64,000 nt of DNA from Mucilaginibacter cryoferens (GCF_014205845.1 NZ_JACHCR010000010.1:81961-145960), one strand, 5' to 3'; shown: positions 27,282 to 36,399, numbered from the stretch's first letter. The notes: generated by a model from the sequence alone, not told the origin. Made by a program: numbers and translations.

Positions 27282-27487
27282 TGGTCTATTTCGCGCTAAT
27301 ATCTTGAGTCAAAAACTGCGTTTTTGACTTGCTTAGGGCTAATTTACAACTATATTTTCTTTTTTGCAAGTATTTCCATGACGGAATAGTGACGGTTTTT
27401 CGTTTAATTCTACAACTTTTCGTGTTGTTTCTTAGTGATTGGCTTTAGTGTCGTTTCATTTAAGATATTAAGAAGTTGAGGTAAAGT

Positions 27488-29503
27488 TTATTTTCTTTTC
27501 TTGTATTGCGTTAAAATTTTTTCTTTTAGCTCGCCATTGTGAATATCCGCAACCATTCGCTTAATAGACATGCCGTTTTTAATAAAATAATCTACTAATG
27601 CATTAATTAATTTCTTGCACTTATCCCAATCTTTTAGCCACGAAAGTGGCTTTGTATGTACCTCTAAATTTCTCCATAAATGATAATCAATACTATCAGT
27701 TGCGAGAGCGAAATAGACTTTTTCAAACAGCAACGAAAATATAGGTTGCGTTTCCTCTGAATTGATGTTAAACGCTAAAGAAAGACAAAATACATGGACA
27801 TCAATTTTAAGGGACGTTAGTTGCGCTGGAGAAAGAAGACTTAAATAAGATAACCAAGGATAAATGCCATTTTTTATTACTGGAGTTGCATTAGGATCAA
27901 GTATATCAATAAGAATATCTATGGTCCTTGGACTCAAATTATGATTGTCCTTTATCCATCCCAATATTGCACTTGAATTGTTTTTAATAAACTTTATCCA
28001 ATTGTTGCCAATTAGAGGGGTGTTACTTTCGTTAATTTTATCAAGAATGATGTTTTCTAATCCCAATATTTTATCTGAAAGGATTTTGGGATCAATTTTG
28101 GAATCTATATCAATTAATATACTGCAAATAGTTTTCCAACCTATATCGTCAATTCCAGCCCGATGTAATTGATTAATTATCTCTTGCTGATTATTTGTAT
28201 TAGCAAGCCAAAAATCCTTATTAAAAGTCAATTTGGGATTAAGGCCAATAAAAACTGTAGCTAACTGGCGATCTTTCCAGATTGAATGCAATGCGCTGCC
28301 ACTTACTACTCCAGCTAATGAAGTAATAGCCTCTTCACCTAAAGGGTTAGGGCTTTGTCTGATTATTTGTTTTAGCACTTCAATTGTAGACTCATTCAAG
28401 TCTTCAAAACATCTTAAAAACCGGTCAAAAAAATTAAGTTTGGTGTAATTGAAACTTTTATAGTTTTCCGTTATTGCTAATTGATAAACTATAGTTGATT
28501 CGTCGTAATAAGGTAGTGCTACAGTAGAATGAATATTACTTTCGCCACTAAGTAGCGCGGTTTTTAAATTTACACCATCCTTTGATGATGGAAATTGTTC
28601 CGCCAAAAAATTTATGCCATCTGTTAATCGGGGTCGATCATCTTTGAAAAAAGTGAACGAACGTAGAAGGGTTTGAAAAGCCGTTCTTTTTATTTCCACG
28701 TCTGAACCAAAGTAATTAAGAAAACGCTTTAATTGAACTGACGGAGATGATAAATCTTCAAATGCAAGTTGTACCCATTTCTCGTCATTATATTCGAATT
28801 CTTGGGTGACTTTAATATTGGTTGCTTTTAAGTTTTGATTATTAGTCGTATCCAGGTTAAATGGAATTACCTGTAAATCCAATGGTTGACTATATAAACT
28901 GCGGGGGGCAACAGCGCCCGTACAAAAGGAAAAATTTCTCCTTAAACGTGGCCATTGTTGTCGCCATAACATCAAAAACAGAGAATCGAAATTGAATGAG
29001 TTAGGCGATGTTAAAACCAATGGAAGGCCAGGTAAACTATAAAGCTGCTTGATAAGTGTTTTTATAAGTTGTTCTTTGATTAAGCCTATTGGGACATTAT
29101 ACTCATCTGCCCGAGTTATTTCCTCCGTGACAAGGACGGGACTTCGGTAACCATCAAAATTATTTAGATTTGGCCGTACAAATAAGGACAAAAGTAACCC
29201 TGTATTTGCAATCCTCGGAAGGTCGCTAAAATTTACTAAAATTGAATGAGTCCACACGCACCCCGGTCGTGGCATTTCAGGCGCATACCAAGTTTTTGCT
29301 ATAGCGTAAAGATTGGCTTCTTTTAAGGGATAACCTGTAATGTATTCCTCAAATCCACGCTCCATATTACCACTGGACATATCGCTCAAATTGAGCATAA
29401 TCCTCCTCGCTTCTGCTGGTAATTCAACAGAAGATGCCAGCAATGTATGACCATCACTATAACCATGTAGAGTTTGCGAAAGTATTAAGGTATCGTTATT
29501 CAT
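27488..29503 (-). CDS. GTPase-associated protein 1 (GAP1) of a GTPase-centred conflict system
   Basis: A 671-residue soluble protein, last in the operon. The N-terminal region carries the GAP1-N2 pattern: LHGYSDGHTLLASS, then LNLSDMSSG, then TGYPL and AKTWYAPEMPRPGCVWTH (about residues 12-95). A middle helical region (GAP1-M-like) and a long C-terminal part without known motifs follow. In the families defined by comparative genomics, GAP1 occurs with two TRAFAC GTPases and a helical GASH protein in predicted NTP-dependent conflict systems; its biochemical role is unknown. Start: ATG at 29503, preceded by an in-frame TTG, overlapping the GTPase gene by eight bases. Confidence 0.82.
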   Translation of the reverse strand: MNNDTLILSQTLHGYSDGHTLLASSVELPAEARRIMLNLSDMSSGNMERGFEEYITGYPLKEANLYAIAKTWYAPEMPRPGCVWTHSILVNFSDLPRIANTGLLLSLFVRPNLNNFDGYRSPVLVTEEITRADEYNVPIGLIKEQLIKTLIKQLYSLPGLPLVLTSPNSFNFDSLFLMLWRQQWPRLRRNFSFCTGAVAPRSLYSQPLDLQVIPFNLDTTNNQNLKATNIKVTQEFEYNDEKWVQLAFEDLSSPSVQLKRFLNYFGSDVEIKRTAFQTLLRSFTFFKDDRPRLTDGINFLAEQFPSSKDGVNLKTALLSGESNIHSTVALPYYDESTIVYQLAITENYKSFNYTKLNFFDRFLRCFEDLNESTIEVLKQIIRQSPNPLGEEAITSLAGVVSGSALHSIWKDRQLATVFIGLNPKLTFNKDFWLANTNNQQEIINQLHRAGIDDIGWKTICSILIDIDSKIDPKILSDKILGLENIILDKINESNTPLIGNNWIKFIKNNSSAILGWIKDNHNLSPRTIDILIDILDPNATPVIKNGIYPWLSYLSLLSPAQLTSLKIDVHVFCLSLAFNINSEETQPIFSLLFEKVYFALATDSIDYHLWRNLEVHTKPLSWLKDWDKCKKLINALVDYFIKNGMSIKRMVADIHNGELKEKILTQYKKRK

Positions 29504-30407
29504 CAAAAAGCCACTTCAAAGGTATGGTTATATCATGACTAATAACATCATCATCTTGTACAATTAAGCGTTCCGAGGGCTTTAATTTACCTTGCAATTC
29601 TGTATTGTCATTTTCACTGTATTCCCCACCCTGGGCACTAATACCAAACACTTTTGAAGGGAATGATTCCCTATTGGCGAATAAGTATTGTGATAACAAC
29701 GGTAATTCCTTTTTAAGCCATTCGCCAGGAGACAAATTTACTTCATCCGGATCAAGCGACTGTTTGATTGTGTCCCAGGCAGAAATGATAACGCCAATTT
29801 TACAGGGTGTATGTACATTGTTTTTAATTATCTGGATCAGGTCTACGAGAACTACTTGAGTTTGACATAGTTTTGGTGTCCAGCGTGTGGCAGTTGTTGC
29901 TGTTTCCAAAACGATTGCTTCCTGCTCTTCGCCGTCCTCAAACATTCCATTTAATGCTGATATTAAATAGCTCTTTTTGAGTGTACGCGGGTTAATAAAT
30001 AACATTAAAGAGTTACATTCAGAAACTTGTTCAATATAGTCCCCTGTAAGTTTCCGATATTCAAATTGACTTTCAAAAGTTTCGCCAGATAAGTCGGGAA
30101 ATACAAAGGTTGCCAGTTTTCCGCTACTTTGTTCGGTAACCTCGATCTCTATCTTTTTTACAAAATCAATTTTTGTGCGCTCCTGAACTTTGCAATCTAA
30201 AAAATTGCTTCGTAATTTATTGAGATACTCCCGATCTCCTGGAGGAACAGTTACGGTAAAAGTAGAATTAATTTCGCCGCTTTCAACAACATGCCAAAAA
30301 GCACCGATAAAGGATGTCTTTCCTGAACTTGGCAATCCCATAAAAGTGCAGCGGTTTGTTATATTTTTATTAATTGGTTGATCCATTGATTCAATCTTTA
30401 AATTCAT
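29496..30407 (-). CDS. Double-GTPase system, TRAFAC GTPase 1 (DO-GTP1-like)
   Basis: A 303-residue GTPase. Walker A is GLPSSGKTS (about 24-32); the switch II/Walker B region is FPDLSGETF, with the DxxG motif; a base-specificity strand reads IISAWDT in place of NKxD. No membrane segment is seen. It overlaps GTPase 2 by 17 bases upstream and GAP1 by eight downstream, so the three are tightly coupled. It is expected to act as a nucleotide-dependent switch with its partner GTPase; a second in-frame ATG at 30386 is also a possible start. Confidence 0.8.
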   Translation of the reverse strand: MNLKIESMDQPINKNITNRCTFMGLPSSGKTSFIGAFWHVVESGEINSTFTVTVPPGDREYLNKLRSNFLDCKVQERTKIDFVKKIEIEVTEQSSGKLATFVFPDLSGETFESQFEYRKLTGDYIEQVSECNSLMLFINPRTLKKSYLISALNGMFEDGEEQEAIVLETATTATRWTPKLCQTQVVLVDLIQIIKNNVHTPCKIGVIISAWDTIKQSLDPDEVNLSPGEWLKKELPLLSQYLFANRESFPSKVFGISAQGGEYSENDNTELQGKLKPSERLIVQDDDVISHDITIPLKWLFDE

Positions 30408-31416
30408 ATTGCAAAAACTGCCGATTGCCTCGCATAGGCTTAGTATCTACACTTTCAAATTGTCTATCCAAGATTGACTTTGTAACCCAATCAGGGAATA
30501 TTTTATCTATACCATATCCAAATTCCAATTGTCCTTTTTTTGGCCGGGCTGATACATCAACAAAGGTTAAATCAAAAGTGTCCCCAAATTGAGTTTTCAG
30601 ATCATTTTTTAATAACTCAATAAACTCTTCGTGTATTGCTTGTTTTCCTTTTTTTAGATACAAGTCCCAACGGGAAAATATGATTTGAATGCGTGTATGT
30701 GGTTTTAAAGTACCAGCCTGAACCAAACTTTTGATAATTCCTACTCCTGATGTTTTGGCTGATGCACGATCCTTGAGTGTGGTTATTCGATCCGCATCAA
30801 ATAACATTACAAAATGGTCTGCCCGCTCAGCAAGCGTAAATTTTTTGCATTGCTCTGTTGAATCTTTGAGGGCATTAAACAGTTCCCCTGAAATATCTGT
30901 AAACACAAGATTTGTAGTTTTTTGAGAGGTCTTATTAAAAACCGCTAAGTGCAAAAATGTCGGTGGGCCTATTGGAGTTCTGCCCGTATTTTCCTGCAAA
31001 TTTTCAGATTCTGCTTTCGACGGATGTGCTTTCTCCTCAAAATCAAGTAATGTTTCCGAACCAGCAAATAAAAAATTTTCGAATTCTGCTCGCGTTTGAA
31101 ATAAGTGCATTAAACTAAGTAACAAAGTGGTTTTGCCTGCATCGGGCATTCCAGCCAAGATAATTAGTCGGGTTACTGCTGACTTTGAAATACGATTAAC
31201 CTCGTCGATTTTTAGCGCCTTACCCGAATAAACTTCAAATAAATTGTTAGTTGATTTACTATCATCAGAAGGTTCGTCGTCGGTCGCTTCATTATCCTCC
31301 TGATCTAAATCGTCCTCATCCGTTTCCTTATAATGTGGACATTCATTTAGCACCAAATCATTGACACACTTTCCCGTAGTCAAAACCTGGCACCCATCTT
31401 CATTACAAAAAGCCAT
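30391..31416 (-). CDS. Double-GTPase system, TRAFAC GTPase 2 (DO-GTP2-like) with N-terminal zinc-binding site
   Basis: A 341-residue GTPase. Four N-terminal cysteines (4, 9, 17, 26) look like a small zinc site, followed by a very acidic linker (about 32-54). The G domain has Walker A GMPDAGKTT (about 91-99), the DxxG motif in FTDISGELF and a FSRWDLY strand at the NKxD position. The C-terminal strand FVDVSARP corresponds to the G5 SA loop. It lies between the GASH gene (10 bp gap) and GTPase 1 (17-bp overlap). Confidence 0.8.
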   Translation of the reverse strand: MAFCNEDGCQVLTTGKCVNDLVLNECPHYKETDEDDLDQEDNEATDDEPSDDSKSTNNLFEVYSGKALKIDEVNRISKSAVTRLIILAGMPDAGKTTLLLSLMHLFQTRAEFENFLFAGSETLLDFEEKAHPSKAESENLQENTGRTPIGPPTFLHLAVFNKTSQKTTNLVFTDISGELFNALKDSTEQCKKFTLAERADHFVMLFDADRITTLKDRASAKTSGVGIIKSLVQAGTLKPHTRIQIIFSRWDLYLKKGKQAIHEEFIELLKNDLKTQFGDTFDLTFVDVSARPKKGQLEFGYGIDKIFPDWVTKSILDRQFESVDTKPMRGNRQFLQYEFKD

Positions 31417-31426
31417 AGTTATTATT

Positions 31427-32464
31427 TTAAAGGATACTCAAAAGGAGAAGTTCGTTAAAAAACTGCAATGCAATCTGTTGGCTCGGACAACTATAATTTG
31501 CTTCAATTTTCGCACTTAATTTATATAAAGCAACCCAAGCATCATCGCCTTCCGATTCCGCGCGCTGATTTACAGCGAAAACAAGGGGCAATAAGTTACC
31601 GTAAATACCAGCATCCAAAACGTTTCCAAAATCACTATTTAATTTCGTCAAAATGTCCGTCGCCTGCTTTACAGAGAATTCGACGGGCAATTCTCTAACT
31701 TCTTTAAGGCTTTTGTTTAAAAACGAAGCTGAATTATCTGGAGCTGGTTTAATTGTCATTAATTTACTAAGCTCGTATGCCAAAATAAAACATGCTTCAT
31801 TAGACTCCAGTTCAGAAATCGGAATGGATTTTAAATTGCTAAACGACCTGAATAACCACCAATGTATGTTAGATTCTTCTTGCAGCCGGTCTATTCTTTT
31901 TTGACTATGCTTGATTTGCTTGTCGGAATAAGCTGCCATATTTTTGACGTAAGTAGTCACGGCTTTAACATAGGTAACCATAGTTTCGGCGGTAGGTGTC
32001 TCATCCTTTAAAACAGGCACTTTCGCTGAAACTGCAGCCGAAGTCCGTTCTTCAATAGCCCTACCCTGAAGATATCCATGAGCTTTTCCTATTATGTCCC
32101 TGTTGATTAAATCAGCTTCTGAAAATCCGAATGATCCACAAATGAGGGCATACGCAAGTTGATCACCAAAGTCGCTACTTTCCAAAAACCACTGTGCGAG
32201 TATGGCTCCTGCGAGTATTCGTTTTTCCAATAATCCAGTATCGTCCAAATACAGGCCGTCCTTTGAATTAAATCCGGTGAAGAATTTTAGGTCAAAATCT
32301 TTATCGGTTATTTTTTTACCGAGATATAATCTTACACAATCAAAAAAGAATGCTTCGTCATTCGTCAGCATTTCCTCAATTGCAGAGGAGCGTTTCTCCA
32401 AAGTTTCTTCGCTAATATTCTCAATTGCCGCGATACGGTACCATTGTGGTAAATTTGTTATCAT
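31427..32464 (-). CDS. GTPase-associated system helical (GASH-like) protein
   Basis: A 345-residue, almost wholly helical protein. The segment LQEESNIHWWLFRSFSNL (about 193-210) followed by ELESNEACFILAYELSKLM resembles the core of the GASH domain, which accompanies GAP1 and the paired GTPases. A coiled-coil stretch precedes it (about 160-195). It has no enzymatic motif and is probably an adaptor. It lies eight bases after the phosphoesterase gene and 10 bp before GTPase 2, in the expected cluster. Confidence 0.7.
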   Translation of the reverse strand: MITNLPQWYRIAAIENISEETLEKRSSAIEEMLTNDEAFFFDCVRLYLGKKITDKDFDLKFFTGFNSKDGLYLDDTGLLEKRILAGAILAQWFLESSDFGDQLAYALICGSFGFSEADLINRDIIGKAHGYLQGRAIEERTSAAVSAKVPVLKDETPTAETMVTYVKAVTTYVKNMAAYSDKQIKHSQKRIDRLQEESNIHWWLFRSFSNLKSIPISELESNEACFILAYELSKLMTIKPAPDNSASFLNKSLKEVRELPVEFSVKQATDILTKLNSDFGNVLDAGIYGNLLPLVFAVNQRAESEGDDAWVALYKLSAKIEANYSCPSQQIALQFFNELLLLSIL

Positions 32465-32471
32465 CGTTTGC

Positions 32472-33785
32472 CTATTTTATAAATGGATTAGTCGTTTTTA
32501 AATTGATTATCTGCGCCACTTGCTCCCATAGTTCTTTTAGTAAACTCCGTTCAGAGGCGCGTTTAAAATAAGCCTGGGTTTTTTCGATTTCATTAAGGTC
32601 TTTGTCCATATCATCAATTAAACCGAGGTCGAACGCTATTTTGAGCTTTAAATGATATGGAAGTCCCAAGAACAAAAAGGCCAGTCTTCTCTTTGGGTCA
32701 GGAGAATTGGTATTTATTACTGGTTCTGCCATCGGTGCAATTTTTAATTCTTTTATCACTTCATGTTTGGCTATAATATTTTCAGGTATCTCATGCTTAT
32801 CAAGTTGTAGGTTGTGCTCCTCAAAGTTGCCGTTACCATCAACATCGTCTGCAACAAATTTTTTCTTGCCTTTCTTCCAGACTCGTTTAAATAATTTCAC
32901 ATTCAACAAGTGATCTTGCATAACCGAAGGAATGGAGAGTTCAATTATATTGTAACGAGGCTCCCATCCTTGTTCATTGCGTGATGGCTGCATTGCACCC
33001 GCTGCAAGCACCAGGCAACAATTATTAATCACCTCCCGTCCAAAAGAGTGTTTGTGTCCAAATAATTGTATCCGTGTCCTGGCGTTAAAATCATTCTGTA
33101 CCTCGTCACCATCAATTAGCCATTGCGGGGGATGATGGCAAAGGACGAGATTAACGACTCCTATATCTCTCGTTATATTCGATTGGTGTGATCCAAGCAA
33201 CAATTTGGAGGTGCTTTCATCATCGCCGGAATCTGAAACCAAGGCTGAGTTTACCCCGCGAATTCTCAATATGGAGTTATCGAGCAAGACATCCTTTGTC
33301 CAATAAAGTATATTGTCGCCTTGAGGTATCGATCCGTATTTTTGTGCAAAGTTATTGTAATTGGTTAAAGGGGAAAGAAGTGTTTTCGCGGATTCTTTAT
33401 CTACCACATATTGGCCAATCTTTTTGTCAATATCATTTCGACTCTTAAGCTGTTTTAATTGTTGGTGCGCATCCATTAAAATGGCGGAAAGTTTCGAACG
33501 GTCAACATCATGATTTCCGGGAACTGTGAGTACATTTTCCTGGTCACATTCTGTGATTTCACAAATTTTCTTAATCCAATCATCGGCGACTTTATACTCT
33601 TCCTCACTTCCGGAAAAAGCTATATCACCGCCTATAAGAATAAGGTCAATTTTTCCAAAATCCGCTTTTAACTCGCGAAGATCAAATTCCAATTCATTTT
33701 GGATGTCCTTATCAAGATCGAGGTAAGAATTATTTCTAAATGATCTAAAGTGAATGTCGGAAATATGTAGAAGTTTAAGTCCCAT
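32472..33785 (-). CDS. Calcineurin-like metallophosphoesterase with C-terminal helical adaptor-like domain
   Basis: A 437-residue protein. The metal-binding motifs of the calcineurin-like fold are all present: DIHF (Asp10, His12), GGDIAFSG, GNHDVD, CHHPP and GHKH, spanning about residues 7-245. The C-terminal 65 residues (FLFLGLPYHLKLKIAFDLGLI to KELWEQV) form a small helical domain like the effector-associated adaptors of NTPase-centred conflict systems. I infer that the phosphoesterase is the effector, acting on a nucleic acid or nucleotide, and is recruited through that domain. It is the second gene of the six-gene operon. Confidence 0.85.
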   Translation of the reverse strand: MGLKLLHISDIHFRSFRNNSYLDLDKDIQNELEFDLRELKADFGKIDLILIGGDIAFSGSEEEYKVADDWIKKICEITECDQENVLTVPGNHDVDRSKLSAILMDAHQQLKQLKSRNDIDKKIGQYVVDKESAKTLLSPLTNYNNFAQKYGSIPQGDNILYWTKDVLLDNSILRIRGVNSALVSDSGDDESTSKLLLGSHQSNITRDIGVVNLVLCHHPPQWLIDGDEVQNDFNARTRIQLFGHKHSFGREVINNCCLVLAAGAMQPSRNEQGWEPRYNIIELSIPSVMQDHLLNVKLFKRVWKKGKKKFVADDVDGNGNFEEHNLQLDKHEIPENIIAKHEVIKELKIAPMAEPVINTNSPDPKRRLAFLFLGLPYHLKLKIAFDLGLIDDMDKDLNEIEKTQAYFKRASERSLLKELWEQVAQIINLKTTNPFIK

Positions 33786-33819
33786 TCTTGTAATAAAGGT
33801 TAAGGTTTGTGAATATACG

Positions 33820-34122
33820 TCATATTAATAATGAAGCCGCATGTTCTTTAATTATATTCTCTATTTGCTTTTTTAGCGGATAAAATAATATCGGAAGGCT
33901 GCCTGAGATCGATAAAAAATCATTTTCAATTTTCATAGTTCCGCTTACTTTTATTCCACGGACTAAAAGATTAAATTCGTTAGAATTATCAATCCAAGTG
34001 TGCTTTAATTCAGAAATCTCGCTGGAAATCGACGCAGATGGGTTATTAAGCAAATGCTTAATTCGGTTGATGGCACCCTGGCGACCAAGCTTATGGTTTA
34101 TATTTACTCTTAGATTCGGCAA
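33820..34122 (-). CDS. Polyhydroxyalkanoate-system (PHA_gran_rgn)-like protein, TTG start
   Basis: A 100-residue protein with the pattern of the PHA granule-regulator family: an N-terminal INHKLGRQGAINRIKHLL, a central RGIKVSGTMKIENDFL and a C-terminal LPILFYPLKKQIENIIKEH. It starts with TTG at 34122, the only start that keeps the family N-terminus. It is the first gene of the GAP1/GTPase operon, 34 bp before the phosphoesterase. No PHA synthase is nearby, so its link to the conflict system is unexplained. Confidence 0.6.
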   Translation of the reverse strand: MPNLRVNINHKLGRQGAINRIKHLLNNPSASISSEISELKHTWIDNSNEFNLLVRGIKVSGTMKIENDFLSISGSLPILFYPLKKQIENIIKEHAASLLI

Positions 34123-34181
34123 AACAGTGTGGTTTATAAATAACTATAAAATTAAGTATATTATTGAGTTATATCGGTTAT

Positions 34182-34208
34182 ATTCTATGCAGTTTTTGCA
34201 CATAGAAT
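34182..34208. promoter_or_regulatory. Inverted repeat in the divergent promoter region
   Basis: ATTCTATG (34182-34189) and CATAGAAT (34201-34208) are perfect 8-bp arms around 11 bases. The repeat lies between the GAP1 operon (start 34122) and the HEPN gene (start 34371), so it may be an operator for one or both. The rest of 34123-34370 shows nothing else. Confidence 0.4.
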
Positions 34209-34370
34209 AATATAGCCATTTTTCTTGAATAGCAGAGCACCCCAACCTAAAAAAACTGGCCAAGCTAATATGTTTGTTGAGGGGATTTCAATAGTAAAGG
34301 GAAATTGTCATAGATTAGGATTATCTCTTTTGTATGACTCTTAACTTAAATCCGATTATCATAAAAATGT

Positions 34371-35516
34371 ATGTACGATTTTAGTCTTTCTTTATATTTC
34401 TTCGATGCGAGGGTACCCCATCCTTTGGATACTTTTTTTATTTCTCTCCAAAACAAGATTGTCCTTTACCGTAGACATTCGGAAACAACAACCGAATTGT
34501 ACCGTAAAGAATTAAGGCAGGGCCTTGAAAAATTAAAAGCTGAGCAGCTTGAAGCAGAAGAAAAAACACTTGTGGCCTATAAAAAATCCTATGCCGAAGC
34601 AGGGGGAAATGATGAGGACAAACATAGTTTTGCCATGATGGACGCCGGAGTATTGGATATGCAAAATTATTTTGCTTCAGCTGACGAGCGTTTAAAAACC
34701 CAATTTTCTGAAATGGCAGGCTATTTTAATAAGTCATCTTTGGTAATCGTCTATGCCTTGCTCGAAAACGAGTTGAGAAAACTTTGCGGCCTTTTAAAAA
34801 CAACTTTAAATAAAAGGATTTCATTGGGCGATTTGGAGGGAAAGGATTATTTGCAATCTATTTTCGATTATTTTGACAAGGTTTTAGAGATAGATCTTCA
34901 AAGGGAACAGCACTTTTTGTCAACATTTAAAGACATACAGTTTTTAAGAAATAAGATTATGCATAATGGTGGGGAGTTTTCAATTGTAAAAAATGAAGAA
35001 CTTGATCGTATTATAAAAAGCAGTAAAGGCCTACTTTATTTAAATACAAATCGTGAAGAGGGAATACGTATTTTGGGTATTTCAAGCATTGATTTTGTGT
35101 ATGAAAAATATGATATCATACTTTCATTCCTGCAAAAGTTAATATGGGTCGTCGATGAAAAATTAAAATATTCACTACTCGAAAAAAGGCTTGTCTACTT
35201 GTTCCGATACTTAACAAATGATTTAGATATAACAATTCAAAAAGTAAATAAGGTTAAAAATGGCTGGCAGACTACTTTTCTAATTGATACTATTGACTTC
35301 GATTATTTGGTTGAATATCAATGCAAACTCACTGTTGTTGAGGGAAAACAAACAACAATAAACATTCTCAATCAAATAGAAAATGATAAAAAACTTGAGA
35401 GGTTGAATCAACAATTGCTTGAAAATATCGACTTATTAACTGAAAATATTTTAGCAGGTTTGTTTCATCCAGAAAAAGGCGTAAATATTCAACTAATGTT
35501 TTTCGCCAAATCTTAA
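34371..35516 (+). CDS. HEPN-domain protein, probable RNase toxin-like
   Basis: A 381-residue protein. The HEPN catalytic signature R-x4-H is seen at Arg193-His198 (FLRNKIMHNGGEF), inside a helical region (about 110-220) of the MAE_28990-type found in conflict systems. The first 70 residues include a charged coiled coil. The C-terminal third (about 280-381) is beta-rich, then helical, with no known motif. HEPN proteins with this motif are usually metal-independent RNases. It is divergent from the GAP1 operon and 49 bp before a nuclease-like gene. Confidence 0.75.
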   Translation: MYDFSLSLYFFDARVPHPLDTFFISLQNKIVLYRRHSETTTELYRKELRQGLEKLKAEQLEAEEKTLVAYKKSYAEAGGNDEDKHSFAMMDAGVLDMQNYFASADERLKTQFSEMAGYFNKSSLVIVYALLENELRKLCGLLKTTLNKRISLGDLEGKDYLQSIFDYFDKVLEIDLQREQHFLSTFKDIQFLRNKIMHNGGEFSIVKNEELDRIIKSSKGLLYLNTNREEGIRILGISSIDFVYEKYDIILSFLQKLIWVVDEKLKYSLLEKRLVYLFRYLTNDLDITIQKVNKVKNGWQTTFLIDTIDFDYLVEYQCKLTVVEGKQTTINILNQIENDKKLERLNQQLLENIDLLTENILAGLFHPEKGVNIQLMFFAKS

Positions 35517-35565
35517 TTTTCTGATAGAGAGTAATTAATTACACAGTAACTACAGACAACTTATT

Positions 35566-36399
35566 ATGTCAGAACCTTTAGAAACAGATTACCTTGCCAC
35601 CCAAATCAGGGATCGGATCAGTGCCTTGAGTTCCGAATACTACAAACATACCATGCAGGAGGAATTTGAAGACTTGCATGATCGGGACGGTACTTCCAAG
35701 GCGGAAATGATGGATTGGGTTCATGATACGCTTAAAAGAATTTATGTTTTGATTCTGGCCTATCTGGAGACACAAAGGTTACCTGTGCTGGCTGAAACAT
35801 TTAGAAATCGTTACGAAAACAGGCTGGATGATAAGGGTTTCATGCTTGATGCCGGAGCCATGCCTTTCGACGAAGGTCGCGACTCATATTTATACCGATT
35901 AAGGGAATTTGAGGATTTTTTATTGGCTTTTCGGACATTCGACATTTTCCGGGAAGAAAAACGTATCAGTACAAATATGCTGGAATCTGTTTTAAGTAAT
36001 AGCCACCTGATAGTGAAGAAGACCAAAACTGTTATAAAAACGGAAACAACAGTTTATAAGGCCATAGAATGGTTTCTGCAAATGATGTACCCGGAAATTA
36101 TTTACAGCAAGGCCCCATTATTTCCAGGGAAATTCAAGCATTATAGCGCCGACCTATTCATTCCTGAATTACAAACAGCTATAGAATATAAATTGGTTGA
36201 CCCGAACGATAATCCTGAAGACTATATTGATCAAATTAAAATCGATGCGGTGAATTATCGCGGAGATGACCGGTATAACCTATTCTATGCGGTTGTTTAT
36301 TTTCGCGATAATGAAACTCATAAACTGGAAACATTGCAAAGCTGCTGGCGGTCGAAACATTTCCCAGCTAATTGGAAACCAATTTTCGTATTTGGATAA
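35566..36399 (+). CDS. PD-(D/E)XK-like nuclease domain protein
   Basis: A 277-residue protein. The C-terminal domain contains ADLFIPELQTAIEYKLV with Asp196 and Glu207-x-Lys209, the spacing of a PD-(D/E)XK active site, followed by strands (YNLFYAVVYF) as in restriction-type nucleases. The N-terminal half is helical with unknown role. It follows the HEPN gene in the same direction and is probably co-transcribed. No methylase is adjacent, so a simple restriction system is unlikely; a defence role is inferred. The gap 36400-36524 has no gene. Confidence 0.7.
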   Translation: MSEPLETDYLATQIRDRISALSSEYYKHTMQEEFEDLHDRDGTSKAEMMDWVHDTLKRIYVLILAYLETQRLPVLAETFRNRYENRLDDKGFMLDAGAMPFDEGRDSYLYRLREFEDFLLAFRTFDIFREEKRISTNMLESVLSNSHLIVKKTKTVIKTETTVYKAIEWFLQMMYPEIIYSKAPLFPGKFKHYSADLFIPELQTAIEYKLVDPNDNPEDYIDQIKIDAVNYRGDDRYNLFYAVVYFRDNETHKLETLQSCWRSKHFPANWKPIFVFG

